Source of the DNA: Thermoplasmata archaeon
Lineage (GTDB): Archaea > Thermoplasmatota > Thermoplasmata > Lutacidiplasmatales > UBA184
Length of the DNA: 64,000 nt
Reading direction: 5' to 3'
NCBI GenBank assembly: GCA_021844945.1
Contig: JAKBSJ010000001.1
Span: 186,001 to 250,000 of the forward strand
The translations under genes and the position numbers were made by a program. The first letter of the stretch is position 1. Each line of letters starts with the position of its first letter. Shown here in pieces: positions 1 to 9,395 of this stretch. A model generated the notes under the pieces. That model saw only the letters and a program-made list of their open reading frames with translations. It was not told the origin of the DNA and made no database searches.

Positions 1-255
1 GAAAGTCCCCTCTCCGGGAACCACGGGGCCGGATGGGAATCCGGCGGGCGAGAGCCTGAGCTCCGGAGCAGAAACGACACAGTCCGGTGGGACGGTGAGG
101 ATGCGGCATCGGAGGCTCCACCGGAATTTGATGAAACGGCCGACTCCCCGGGAGCAAGCCCTAGAGGACGGCGTGAGGAGGTTCCCCGACCGTCGAGGAG
201 AGCGCGCAGTCGAATGCTGCCGAGAACAGAAAGGGGCTTACTCCCACCACCTGGC
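1..255 (+). ncRNA. rnpB: RNase P RNA (archaeal type A), 5' end truncated by window edge
   Basis: Starts inside the conserved 5' P4 motif 'GAAAGTCC'; contains 'GAGCAGAAACGACACAGTCC', 'GAGCAAGCCC' and the 3' P4 motif 'ACAGAAAGGGGCTTAC'. 3' boundary approximate. Confidence 0.85.
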
Positions 256-281
256 CCCACTGGCGAGAAATCGCCAGTGGG
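256..281 (+). terminator. 11-bp perfect stem-loop with GAAA tetraloop immediately after RNase P RNA
   Basis: CCCACTGGCGA-GAAA-TCGCCAGTGGG followed by GTTT; termination/3'-stabilising role is inference. Confidence 0.45.
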
Positions 282-377
282 TTTGCGGCTGCCACCGGGC
301 CCGATCGCCTCGCGGGGCGCCCATGCGCCCTCCAGCTCATATCGGGCCATGAGTCGACCCGGGAGGAGTCACGTATC

Positions 378-905
378 ATGAGCCCAGATCCCGAAGAAAG
401 GCCGGGCACGCTCCCTATAGAGCTCGACCGTACCCGGATGGCGCGGGCGCTGGTCGGCGCTACGGTCGTATTGTTGGGGGCGGAGTTTCTCCTCGGCCTT
501 GCCGTTTCGCTGTGGACGACCAAGCTGCCGGCCAACCTGTCCTTTCTCTTCGGATCGAGCGCGTTCTCCTACGGCTACCTTTCCGCCCACGCGATCATCG
601 GCGCTGTGTTGGTTTTGGTAGAGATCGGCTTGATCGTATCGGTCTACCGTCTCCACCGCCCGTTTCTCGCGGTGAGCGCAGGGTCGATCTTCCTCCTCAC
701 GATCGTAGCGGCTGCATTCGGCTCGGCGTTCCTCGCATCCGGGGACAATGCGATCTATGCCTTCTTGATGGCCCTCTTCTTCTTGGGCGCGTGGACCAGT
801 GCTATCCTACTACAGGCGCGCCTACGGTTCGCGACGCGATGGACTCGATATCGTGCAAGGCAGCCGGATCCTCCCGCGTCGGGACCGATGGGCCCGGTTT
901 CGTAA
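378..905 (+). CDS. hypothetical multi-pass membrane protein (about 4 TM)
   Basis: Intact ORF with hydrophobic segments (ALVGATVVLLGAEFLLGLAVSLW, AHAIIGAVLVLVEIGLIVSV, SIFLLTIVAAAFGSAFLA, YAFLMALFFLGAWTSAILL). Confidence 0.7.
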   Translation: MSPDPEERPGTLPIELDRTRMARALVGATVVLLGAEFLLGLAVSLWTTKLPANLSFLFGSSAFSYGYLSAHAIIGAVLVLVEIGLIVSVYRLHRPFLAVSAGSIFLLTIVAAAFGSAFLASGDNAIYAFLMALFFLGAWTSAILLQARLRFATRWTRYRARQPDPPASGPMGPVS

Positions 906-974
906 GGCCGGCGGGCGGACCCGCATCACGCCGGCACCGGGGGGCTTGACGGCAGCCCCTCGGCCCACCCTCCC

Positions 975-1964
975 TCAGCCGGGTGGGGGATCCCTGACCG
1001 CAGGGTCGATCCGTTCTCGGGGACGATGCCCGCCTTGGGTCGCCGGCAGCGTCCGTGCGGTCCCGATCAGGTAGATGCTCGCGATGACCAGCAACATCCC
1101 GGCGATCTCGGATGCGGTGAAGCGTTCCTGAAAGACGATCGAGGAGGCGATGACCGTAATCATGGGGACCACGAACGTGTAGGCCGAGAGTGTGGCTGCC
1201 CGGATCCGAGAGAGGAGCCGGTACCAGACGATGTAGGCGAACCCCGTGCCCACCACCCCGATCCAGACGAGGACGAGGCCGAGAACGGGAGAGGGCACGG
1301 GGAGCTGAGAGTGGTTGACCACGATTGCGGCAGCAACGAGCGCGGCGGCGCCGCCGGCCATCTGGTAGACGTTGGCTTCGCTCATCTCGGTCGGACTCGG
1401 AAAGCGGCGTTGTACGATCACCGTGCCCACCGCCCAGAAGATTGCGGCCGCGAGGAGCTCGGCGAGCGAGATCGGCGCGATCGCCCCGGCTCCCAGCGAC
1501 CAGGGTTGCGAGATGAGCACCACGCCGGCGAAGCCGATACCGATCGCGAGCCAATGGCGCCCCGAGAGCGGGTGCCCCAGGACCCACGGGGAGAGCAGGG
1601 CAACCCAGAGCGGGAACGTGTAGATGAGGATCGCCGTCTCACCGGCAGGGACCGAAGCCGCCGCGTAGAACCACAGGCCGAGGAAGGCCGCGGTCGTCGG
1701 TAGCCCAACGATCAGCGCATCGCGTCGTCCGGCGGCGTCGAGCACGCGCGGGTGGTGGGTCGCGCGCAGGAAGGCGAATACCACGATCGCACCGACGGCC
1801 GCTCGAAGCCCCGCCAGCCATAGCGGGGTCACGTAATCGAGCCCGATAACGACGAAGATGTAATTGATACCCCAGGCGATGGTCATCGTGAGAAAGAGCA
1901 CGACCGACATCGCAGTCCCCGAGCCGTCGATAGAACGTTCCATGGGGTCGGGCGGGTGCCTCAC
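975..1964 (-). CDS. EamA/DMT-family transporter
   Basis: About 10 TM ORF with EamA-like repeats (TMTIAWGINYIFVVIGLDYVTPLWLAGLRA; AYTFVVPMITVIASSIVFQERFTASEIAGMLLVIASIYLI). Start may be an internal Met. Confidence 0.85.
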   Translation of the reverse strand: MRHPPDPMERSIDGSGTAMSVVLFLTMTIAWGINYIFVVIGLDYVTPLWLAGLRAAVGAIVVFAFLRATHHPRVLDAAGRRDALIVGLPTTAAFLGLWFYAAASVPAGETAILIYTFPLWVALLSPWVLGHPLSGRHWLAIGIGFAGVVLISQPWSLGAGAIAPISLAELLAAAIFWAVGTVIVQRRFPSPTEMSEANVYQMAGGAAALVAAAIVVNHSQLPVPSPVLGLVLVWIGVVGTGFAYIVWYRLLSRIRAATLSAYTFVVPMITVIASSIVFQERFTASEIAGMLLVIASIYLIGTARTLPATQGGHRPRERIDPAVRDPPPG

Positions 1965-2027
1965 GGGGATCTGCGGGCCCCCTCAGGCGACAATCCTTAA
2001 GGCGTGACGCCTCAATCGCGAGCCCGG

Positions 2028-2963
2028 ATGGCGCTGAAGGGCCGGGACATCGTTTCCATACGCGATCTCTCGACCGATGAGATTTCGGAGATCCTCGACC
2101 ACGCGCGAAAGATGATCCCCGTAGCGGAAGGCAAGAAGCCGAGCGATGCGCTCGAGGGGCGTGTCGTCGCGACGGCCTTCTTCGAGCCGTCCACGCGAAC
2201 GCGTCTATCTTTCGAGGCCGCAGTGCAACGGCTCGGCGGCCGTTGCCTCACCATCGCCGACATCGGGGTCACCTCGATGCGCAAGGGAGAGAGCCTCTAC
2301 GACACGGTGCGGATGCTGAGCTCGTACTCGGACGCGATCGTGCTCCGTCACCCGAACGAGGGAGCGGCGCGGCTCGCCGCGGACGCCTCGGACCGGCCGG
2401 TGATCAACGCCGGCGACGGGGCGAACCAGCACCCCACTCAGGCGCTCCTCGACCTGATGGCCATGCAGGAGGCATTCGGCACGCTCTCCGGCCTTAAGGT
2501 CGTCCTTCTCGGCGACCTGAAGTACGGGAGGACCGTCCACTCGCTTTCGCTCGCGCTCGCCCAATTCGGTTCGGAGATGATCCTTTCCGCGCCGAAAGCG
2601 CTCGCCCTGCCCGAGGACCTGCGCGGCGAGCTCGACGCGCTAGGGGCGAAGATCAGCGAGGAACCGGAGCTCAAGCGCGCGGTGCGGGATGCGGACGTCG
2701 TCTACGTGACCCGTATCCAGAAGGAACGGTTCCCGGACGAGGGCGAGTACCGCAGCGTCGCCGGTTCCTATCGTGTCGATGCCTCGGTTCTCGAGGGAGC
2801 GAAACCGCAGTTGATCGTGCTCCACCCGCTGCCGAGGGCCGGCGAGGTCGATCCCGAGATCGACCGAACGCCCCACGCCGCCTACTTCCGGCAAGCGTTC
2901 CTGGCCGTACCCGTGCGGATGGCCTTGCTTTCTTCGATCCTCGGCCCCGGGCGTGGAGGCTAG
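2028..2963 (+). CDS. pyrB: aspartate carbamoyltransferase catalytic subunit
   Basis: FFEPSTRTRLSFE, HPTQALLDL, LHPLPR motifs. Upstream in-frame GTG at 2004 is an alternative start; TATA-like CCTTAAGG upstream fits 2028. Confidence 0.95.
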   Translation: MALKGRDIVSIRDLSTDEISEILDHARKMIPVAEGKKPSDALEGRVVATAFFEPSTRTRLSFEAAVQRLGGRCLTIADIGVTSMRKGESLYDTVRMLSSYSDAIVLRHPNEGAARLAADASDRPVINAGDGANQHPTQALLDLMAMQEAFGTLSGLKVVLLGDLKYGRTVHSLSLALAQFGSEMILSAPKALALPEDLRGELDALGAKISEEPELKRAVRDADVVYVTRIQKERFPDEGEYRSVAGSYRVDASVLEGAKPQLIVLHPLPRAGEVDPEIDRTPHAAYFRQAFLAVPVRMALLSSILGPGRGG

Positions 2964-2971
2964 TCGCAGCG

Positions 2972-3433
2972 ATGGTGCGGGAGCTACGGATTACTCCGAT
3001 CCGCAACGGGACGGTGATCGATCACATCACGAACGGCCTCGCACTGGACGTGCTTCGCATTATCGGGGTCCGAGAGCTCGACAAAGACTCGACGGTCAGC
3101 ATCGCCCTGCACGTGCGCAGCGGAAAGATCGGCTGGAAGGACATCGTCAAGGTCGAGAACATGGAGCTCTCGCCTCGGAAGGTCAACGCAATCGCGCTGA
3201 TCACCCCGAGCGCGACGATCTCGATCATCCGGGACCACCAGGTCCGTGAGAAGAGGAGCGTTGACCTCCCCGAGCATGTGACCGGCGTGGTCCGGTGCCC
3301 GAACATCAACTGCATCTCCAACCAGGGTGAGCCGATCGAGAGCGACTTCCGGGTCGTCCGACGTCGCCCGGTGGTCCTTCGCTGCACGTACTGCGATCGG
3401 CAAGTCACCGACTTCCTGCGACACCTCGCGTAG
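2972..3433 (+). CDS. pyrI: aspartate carbamoyltransferase regulatory subunit
   Basis: PyrI N-terminal pattern (ITPIRNGTVIDHI) and C-terminal zinc site (CPNINC...CTYC); directly follows pyrB. Confidence 0.95.
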   Translation: MVRELRITPIRNGTVIDHITNGLALDVLRIIGVRELDKDSTVSIALHVRSGKIGWKDIVKVENMELSPRKVNAIALITPSATISIIRDHQVREKRSVDLPEHVTGVVRCPNINCISNQGEPIESDFRVVRRRPVVLRCTYCDRQVTDFLRHLA

Positions 3434-3436
3434 TTC

Positions 3437-4039
3437 GTGAGCGCCACCGCACTCTACGGCGCTCTCGTGGTCTACGTCGTCATCGCGGGGCTCGAGCTGG
3501 CCGATCGGACGAACTTCTCGCTCATCGCACTGGCGGCGCGCAACTCCCCGCTCGCCACGTTCGTCGGAGGCGCGCTCGCCTTCATCGCATCGACGGGGGT
3601 CGCGGTCTCGATCGGCGCGACGCTCGTCGCCGCCCTGGGGCCGTCGCGCATCGATCTCCTCCGGATCGCGGGCGGGGCCTTCCTCATTGCCTACGCGGTC
3701 TGGCTCCTTTTGCGACCGGTCGACGAGCCGGTGGCTCCTCGCTTCGGACGTTCCGCTCTGCTCACCGCGTTTCTGCTCACCTTCCTCCTCGAGCTCGGGG
3801 ACACCACCATGATCTTCCAGATCGTCTTCGTGACCACGTACGGGTGGGAGATCGTGCTGGCCGCCGGCGCCGCCGGTCTCATCACGACCGCGGCGCTCGG
3901 GACCACGATCGGCCGCCATTTGGGACTCCGCGTCCCACCGGCCCAGCTCCAGAAACTCGTGATCGCCGTGCTGCTCGTGGTCGGAGCTCTGACGGTGCTC
4001 TACGGTATCGACCCGGGTCTGTTCTCGTGGATCGGCTGA
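3437..4039 (+). CDS. TMEM165/GDT1 (UPF0016) family cation transporter
   Basis: Two-repeat membrane protein with two GDT1-like motifs: ELADRT and ELGDTT. Confidence 0.8.
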   Translation: MSATALYGALVVYVVIAGLELADRTNFSLIALAARNSPLATFVGGALAFIASTGVAVSIGATLVAALGPSRIDLLRIAGGAFLIAYAVWLLLRPVDEPVAPRFGRSALLTAFLLTFLLELGDTTMIFQIVFVTTYGWEIVLAAGAAGLITTAALGTTIGRHLGLRVPPAQLQKLVIAVLLVVGALTVLYGIDPGLFSWIG

Positions 4040-4084
4040 CCCGGGCTCCCGCGCGTTTAAGAACGGCCCCGGTGTCCCCCACCC

Positions 4085-5161
4085 GTGTCCCCCTCTCTCG
4101 CGTCTCGACGCCGTTCGTACCTGCGCGACCCGGTGCGCTCCGTGGACGTGACCAAGGCCCGGAACGTCGGCGCGCTCGTAGAGCAGTTCCAGACCTCCTC
4201 GATCCAGGCGCGCAACCTGGGACGCGCGCTCACCGTATGGGAGAACGCGCTCCGGGATCCCAAGCGCCCGACGATCCTCATCGGCCTCGCCGGCCCCCTC
4301 ATCGCGGCGGGCCTCCGCAAAGTGCTCCGGGATCTGATCGATTGGGGCCTCGTGGACGTCGTGGTTTCGACCGGCGCGGTCCTCTACCAGGACCTGTACC
4401 AGTCCATCGGCGGGCGCCACTGGATGGGCACACCGAACGCGGACGACGTGAAGTTGCGCGATCTCTACCTCGACCGGATCTACGACACCTACGTTGACGA
4501 GCTCGAGTTCGAACGGACGGATCGAGCGATCGGCAAGTTGACCGAAGGGTTCGTCCGGCGCCCCGCTTCCTCGCGCGAGTACCTCGCCTACCTCGGATCG
4601 AGATTCAACGACCCCGACTCGATCATGGCCACCGCCGCGCGCCGCGGCGTCCCGGTGTTCTCTCCGGCGCTCATCGACAGCTCGATCGGCATCGGGCTCA
4701 CGCTGTATTACCAGGCGAATCGAATGCGCAAGGACCGTTTCATCCTCGACTCGATCCGCGATAACTACGAGCTCGTCCAGATTCTGAACGCTTCCCGCCG
4801 CACCGCAGTGATCTACATCGGGGGCGGGACCCCGAAGAACTGGATCAACGACGGGATTGTGATGGCGAACTATGCGTTCGGCCGAGAAGGGGAGGGGCAC
4901 TTCTACGCGCTGCAGATTACGATGGACACTCCCGTTACCGGGGGGCTTTCGGGCAGCACGCTGGACGAGGCGCAGTCCTGGGGGAAGATCTCTCGAACGG
5001 CTCGAAGGGCGATGGCTCATCTCGATGCGTCGATCGGCCTCCCGCTTCTCGCCGCGGCGCTCTGGGACCGGCGGTCGCGCTGGCAGCCCCGCAGTCGCCT
5101 CAAGTTCGACTGGACCGGCGACCAGGTTCGGGTCGCGCGAACCCGGCCGGGCGGAAAGTAG
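4085..5161 (+). CDS. dys: deoxyhypusine synthase
   Basis: GGGTPKNWINDG and STLDEAQSWGKI; overall DHS architecture. GTG start. Confidence 0.93.
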   Translation: MSPSLASRRRSYLRDPVRSVDVTKARNVGALVEQFQTSSIQARNLGRALTVWENALRDPKRPTILIGLAGPLIAAGLRKVLRDLIDWGLVDVVVSTGAVLYQDLYQSIGGRHWMGTPNADDVKLRDLYLDRIYDTYVDELEFERTDRAIGKLTEGFVRRPASSREYLAYLGSRFNDPDSIMATAARRGVPVFSPALIDSSIGIGLTLYYQANRMRKDRFILDSIRDNYELVQILNASRRTAVIYIGGGTPKNWINDGIVMANYAFGREGEGHFYALQITMDTPVTGGLSGSTLDEAQSWGKISRTARRAMAHLDASIGLPLLAAALWDRRSRWQPRSRLKFDWTGDQVRVARTRPGGK

Positions 5162-5324
5162 GGGCACCACCTCTCGCGCTATGGCATCGATCCCGACCTC
5201 CGGCTCTACCGGGGCTCGAACGCGCGCGAACCGGGGGTCGAGCCCGAGGGCGGGCCGAGGTCCGTCGCCCCTACACAAAATCCCTTAAGCTCGAAAGCCT
5301 CGCGCGCGGGGACGGTGGGCAGGA

Positions 5325-5549
5325 TTGGCCGAACAGAAGTGCGCGACCTGCGGGGGGCCGCTCGTGGCCGGGTTCATTTCGACGACGAACGGCTCCGGGC
5401 TCGAGTGGGCCCATGAAGCGGTCGACCGGCGGTTGCGACCGAAGGGCCTCGAAGTCCTGGTGCCGACCGGGTTTCAAGGAGTGTTCAGCGCGAATCTCGC
5501 CGGGCTACGCTGCGAGCGCTGCCGAACGATCCTCGTGAAGATCCCCTAG
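5325..5549 (+). CDS. small zinc-ribbon protein
   Basis: CATCGG...CERC cysteine pairs; TTG start. Confidence 0.65.
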   Translation: MAEQKCATCGGPLVAGFISTTNGSGLEWAHEAVDRRLRPKGLEVLVPTGFQGVFSANLAGLRCERCRTILVKIP

Positions 5550-6953
5550 TCAACCCGACCCGGCGATCGTCAGCCCGTCGGTCACGAGGCTCGGGCTCGA
5601 CAGATGCCCGGTGAGGACCGCCCGCGACCCGATGGCCCGTACATTCGCGAGCAGTGACGTCTCGCCGGGCGATGCGAAGACCGGCCCCCCGAGGGTCCCC
5701 CCGCGAACCGGGCCGGTGATCTTCCCGTGCTCGACGCGATAGGCGATGCGGATCTCGCCTCCAAAGGACCCGCTCATGGGGTCGGGGTTCGGCCAGCCGA
5801 GCTGATCGATCCAGATGCCATCGTCGATTCCCTCGATCAGCTCCGCATCCTCGCCATCGGTCCCAACAGCCACGGATACCGGGCCCAGGTACGGGTGAGG
5901 GCGTGCGGTGAATCGGTACCAGTTCACTCGCTCGAAGAGGCTCGTGCGACCCGCGGACCCGTTCGAGCGTCGATCGAAAGCGGCCGCGTGCAGGACATCG
6001 TAAACCAAGCCTACCGCGGCGCCTCGCTCGACGAGGGGCACGGGTTCGGTGATCCATCCTTCGTCGTCGACGGGAGAGGACCCGAAGGCCCAACCGGTCC
6101 TCGGATCCCGACGGATCGAGATTCCGTCGGCGGCAATCCGTGCGCCCTCCTCGAACGTCATCTTCTGCAGGCGGCCGGAGCCATTGAATCGGACGCTCAT
6201 CGCCCCGGGTAACACCTCGTTGAGGAACGCCGGAGGCAACCCCACCTTGCGGACGCCGGAAGGAGGGGCTTTCGCGACGCGCACGTCGCGGGCCCGCTGG
6301 GCCCAGCGCAGGGTCTCTTCCGCGAGGGGCGCCTCGTCCAACTGGCTGAACTCTCGAGTGAGCCAGTACTCACCGGGAGCCCTTCCTTCGGACCCCCCAA
6401 ACGCCTTCACCGCGAACTCGAGCTCCGCCGAAGTCGCGACGTAGCTCGTGCGGAGCCCATCGCTATTGGCGATCGAGGTCTCGATGAGGTTCGCTTTCAC
6501 CGATCCAAAGCTCGGCGCGACGTCGTGCAGCGGCTCATAGGGGGTCAGCAGAGCGTGCACGTATCGCTCGACCTCCTCGGTCGGCCGATCCCATAGCGAA
6601 ACGGAGCAAATCTCGGGTCCCTGGGCGATCCGAGGGGCATGCGAGGGCAACTCGACGTGGGTCGCGGGGAACAACGAGAGTTTCGCCGACTGCTCCGCGG
6701 TCCCGACGATGCCATGGATCCCGGCCGGGCTTAGGTCGCTCGTCGCCTGGAAACCGATGCCCAGTTTCCCGTCCCGCGGCCGAAAGATGCGAAGGCCGAT
6801 TCCCTCGAGCTCGATCGGCCCGCGGACGGTCTCGAGGTGGGATTCGTCGAAGTACGTCTCGAATCTACGCACCCGCTGGCCAAAGACTTCCCACGGGGGC
6901 GGGAGCCGGAGCGAGTCCGCGACGCGAAAGGCCGTCTCCGCGGGCGCGCTCAT
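5550..6953 (-). CDS. TldE/PmbA-family metalloprotease-related protein
   Basis: TldD/PmbA-type C-terminus; start overlaps the end of the adjacent tldD-like gene. Track ORF extends too far 5' (to 7316). Confidence 0.8.
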   Translation of the reverse strand: MSAPAETAFRVADSLRLPPPWEVFGQRVRRFETYFDESHLETVRGPIELEGIGLRIFRPRDGKLGIGFQATSDLSPAGIHGIVGTAEQSAKLSLFPATHVELPSHAPRIAQGPEICSVSLWDRPTEEVERYVHALLTPYEPLHDVAPSFGSVKANLIETSIANSDGLRTSYVATSAELEFAVKAFGGSEGRAPGEYWLTREFSQLDEAPLAEETLRWAQRARDVRVAKAPPSGVRKVGLPPAFLNEVLPGAMSVRFNGSGRLQKMTFEEGARIAADGISIRRDPRTGWAFGSSPVDDEGWITEPVPLVERGAAVGLVYDVLHAAAFDRRSNGSAGRTSLFERVNWYRFTARPHPYLGPVSVAVGTDGEDAELIEGIDDGIWIDQLGWPNPDPMSGSFGGEIRIAYRVEHGKITGPVRGGTLGGPVFASPGETSLLANVRAIGSRAVLTGHLSSPSLVTDGLTIAGSG

Positions 6954-8344
6954 GCCGGCCCCACCGTAGCGTCGGTGAGAAGGTAGGCGGCGCTGGAGCC
7001 GACGGGAATGTAATCGCTGTGGCCTTTCCCGCAGTAGCCAATCTCCATCTCCATCTTCTCCATGCGGCTGACGCCTCGCACCGAGCGCAGCACGTCCAGC
7101 ACGCGTCCCGAGAGGGCCATCGCACCGAGGAGATCGGTCTCCTTCCCCTGGACGATCCGACGTCCCTTGAGCACCCGGATCTGCATCAGCCCCCCGAGCG
7201 GATCCTCGACGCCCGATGTGAACTGTTCGAGGAGGACCCCGTTCCGCGCTTCTTCGATGAGCTCTTCGCGCGAGCGGTCCCCGGGGGCGATGTAGGTGTT
7301 GGTCATCCGTACCCACAGCCGGCTGAGGAAATCCGACCGACGCGCATTTCCGGTCGGCGTGCCGCCCAGCGCGGCCGCGGTCGTTCGATCGTGGAGCACT
7401 CCCACGAACCGGCCGTGGTCGATGAGGTAGGTCGGCTTCGGCTTCGTACCTTCATCATCGAAGTAGAAGGAGCCCCATCCCCCCGGATACGAGCCATCGT
7501 CCACGATCGAGAGGAACTCCGGGCCTACTTGGGTGCCGAGGATCGGTTGGAGGTAGGAGCGGTGCCGGACGAACTGGTCCGCCTCCGTTCCGTGGCCGAA
7601 CGATTCATGGGCCAGGGTCCCTGCGGTGCTGGGATCGAGCACGATCGCGGTCGGTCCGGCCGGCGCGGTCTTCGCATGCAAGAGGGCGACGGCGCTCTTC
7701 GATGCCTCGTGGACCGCGGCCTCGGTGACCGGTTCCAGAATCTCCTGCCCGCCCATCCCCCCGGGCCGCACCACGTCGAAGCGAACCGTTCCATTCTCCA
7801 TGGCCACAGCGACCGTGCCCCCGAACGCCCGCGGAACGACCTGGTATCGCTCCGCTCCCGCCGTGTTCAGGTAGAGGCGCGAGTCGGTGGACGCCCCAAT
7901 CACCGACCGCCCGTCGGAGACGCCGGGGACGGCCCGAGCCCATGCGCGATACTCCTCGGCACGCGCGATCCACTCTTCGATCCCTTTCTCGTCCATCGGG
8001 TGGCGGGGAGGATGGATCGCGCTCTCGCGACCGGTGGCCGGGGCCCCGGGAGCGCTCTTCTTCGACGAGGGCGATGCGAGCCGACGGGAGAGTCCATCAA
8101 TCGCGGACTTGAGCGAACGCGAGTCCACGCCGCCGGCGGCGGTCTCGACCCAGTGGTCGCCCGCCCACGCCCGGAACGCGACCCCCGATAGGACCGGGTC
8201 GATCCGGACCGACGGGCCGGTCCGGTCGATTTGGACCTGCCAGCCGGTCTCTGCCTGAGCCAGCGCCTCGGCGAATGAGGTGTGGGTCTCGAGGTGTCGA
8301 AGGGCGCCGCGGATCTCTGCCTGGGCGTCGCGTAGGTCGATCAC
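6950..8344 (-). CDS. tldD: TldD-family metalloprotease
   Basis: HESFGHGTEAD zinc-binding motif, LSIVDDGSYPGGWGSFYFDDEG, MRMTNTYIAPGD. Confidence 0.9.
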   Translation of the reverse strand: MIDLRDAQAEIRGALRHLETHTSFAEALAQAETGWQVQIDRTGPSVRIDPVLSGVAFRAWAGDHWVETAAGGVDSRSLKSAIDGLSRRLASPSSKKSAPGAPATGRESAIHPPRHPMDEKGIEEWIARAEEYRAWARAVPGVSDGRSVIGASTDSRLYLNTAGAERYQVVPRAFGGTVAVAMENGTVRFDVVRPGGMGGQEILEPVTEAAVHEASKSAVALLHAKTAPAGPTAIVLDPSTAGTLAHESFGHGTEADQFVRHRSYLQPILGTQVGPEFLSIVDDGSYPGGWGSFYFDDEGTKPKPTYLIDHGRFVGVLHDRTTAAALGGTPTGNARRSDFLSRLWVRMTNTYIAPGDRSREELIEEARNGVLLEQFTSGVEDPLGGLMQIRVLKGRRIVQGKETDLLGAMALSGRVLDVLRSVRGVSRMEKMEMEIGYCGKGHSDYIPVGSSAAYLLTDATVGPA

Positions 8345-8432
8345 GGCGCATCAAAGGCGTGCCCCGCTTAATGGAGCCGGTCCGGGCCGCTCGGAGCGTC
8401 GAGCTTTTGCCGCCTTCGCCGCTTTCCGCCTC

Positions 8433-9395
8433 ATGACGCTTCGCACGGTCATCGCTCTCGGAGGAAACGCGCTCCAGCGCGCGGGCACGTCGGGCACGTG
8501 GTCCGAGGCGGTGCGCCAGATGCGACGGACCGCGCCGGCGATCGTTCGCGTCGCCCAAAGCGGACGCGAGATCCTCCTCACGCACGGGAACGGCCCCCAG
8601 GTAGGGGCCCTGCTGCGGAGCAGCGAGCTTGCCGCCCGCGAGATCCCGGCACCCCCGATGCCGGCGGTAGACGCCGAGTCCGAGGGCCAGATCGGGTACC
8701 TCATCGAACAGGAGATCGACTCCGCCCTCGCCGTTGCCCGAGCACGTCGCCATGTCGCGGCTCTGATCGCCCGGATGGAGGTCTCCCCGCGCGACCCGGA
8801 GTTCCGTTCTCCGTCCAAGCCGGTCGGTCGATTCTACACGGAGATCGAGGCGCGCCGTCTGCGAAAGAGCGAGGGATGGACAATGGTCCACGATACGGCG
8901 AGAGGAGGCTGGCGACGGGTGGTCGCGTCCCCGAAGCCGCTGCGGTGGCTCGAAGCGGATCTCGTCAAGGGGTTCTTCGAATTCGGTCTCGGGTCCCACT
9001 GGATCTTGGTCACCGGCGGCGGGGGCGGGATCGCGGTGGTGCGCCGCGCTCGCGGCCGGTTCGAGGGCGTGGACGCCGTCATTGACAAGGACCTCGGTTC
9101 CGCCGTGATCGCGCGCGCGATCGGCGCCGACACCCTCGCGATCGTCACCGACGTGCCCGGGGTGGCTACCGGGTTCGGGACCCCGTCGGAGCGCTGGCTC
9201 GGCGCGACGACGCTCGAGGAGCTGGAACGTCGGAGCGCCGCCGGCGAGTTCCCGAAGGGGACCATGGGGCCGAAGGTCGAGGCCGGGATCGACTTCCTGC
9301 GCGCGGGCGGTCGGGAGTTTGTCGTAACGGATATCCCGTCACTGGACCGCGCACTTCGCGGCGAAGCCGGGACCCGGGTCCGCTCGCGCCGTTAG
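8433..9395 (+). CDS. arcC: carbamate kinase
   Basis: MTLRTVIALGGNALQR, LTHGNGPQVG, GGGGGIAV, VIDKDLGSAVIA, FPKGTMGPKVEA. Confidence 0.93.
   Translation: MTLRTVIALGGNALQRAGTSGTWSEAVRQMRRTAPAIVRVAQSGREILLTHGNGPQVGALLRSSELAAREIPAPPMPAVDAESEGQIGYLIEQEIDSALAVARARRHVAALIARMEVSPRDPEFRSPSKPVGRFYTEIEARRLRKSEGWTMVHDTARGGWRRVVASPKPLRWLEADLVKGFFEFGLGSHWILVTGGGGGIAVVRRARGRFEGVDAVIDKDLGSAVIARAIGADTLAIVTDVPGVATGFGTPSERWLGATTLEELERRSAAGEFPKGTMGPKVEAGIDFLRAGGREFVVTDIPSLDRALRGEAGTRVRSRR

Noticed and set aside
2984-5278. 764-aa minus-strand ORF opposite pyrI, GDT1 and deoxyhypusine synthase
   Set aside because: Arg/Asp/His/Glu-rich antisense ORF produced by high GC codon structure; opposite strand carries clearly recognisable genes.
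7019-8191. 390-aa plus-strand ORF opposite tldD
   Set aside because: Antisense shadow ORF; tldD has the catalytic motif and correct composition.
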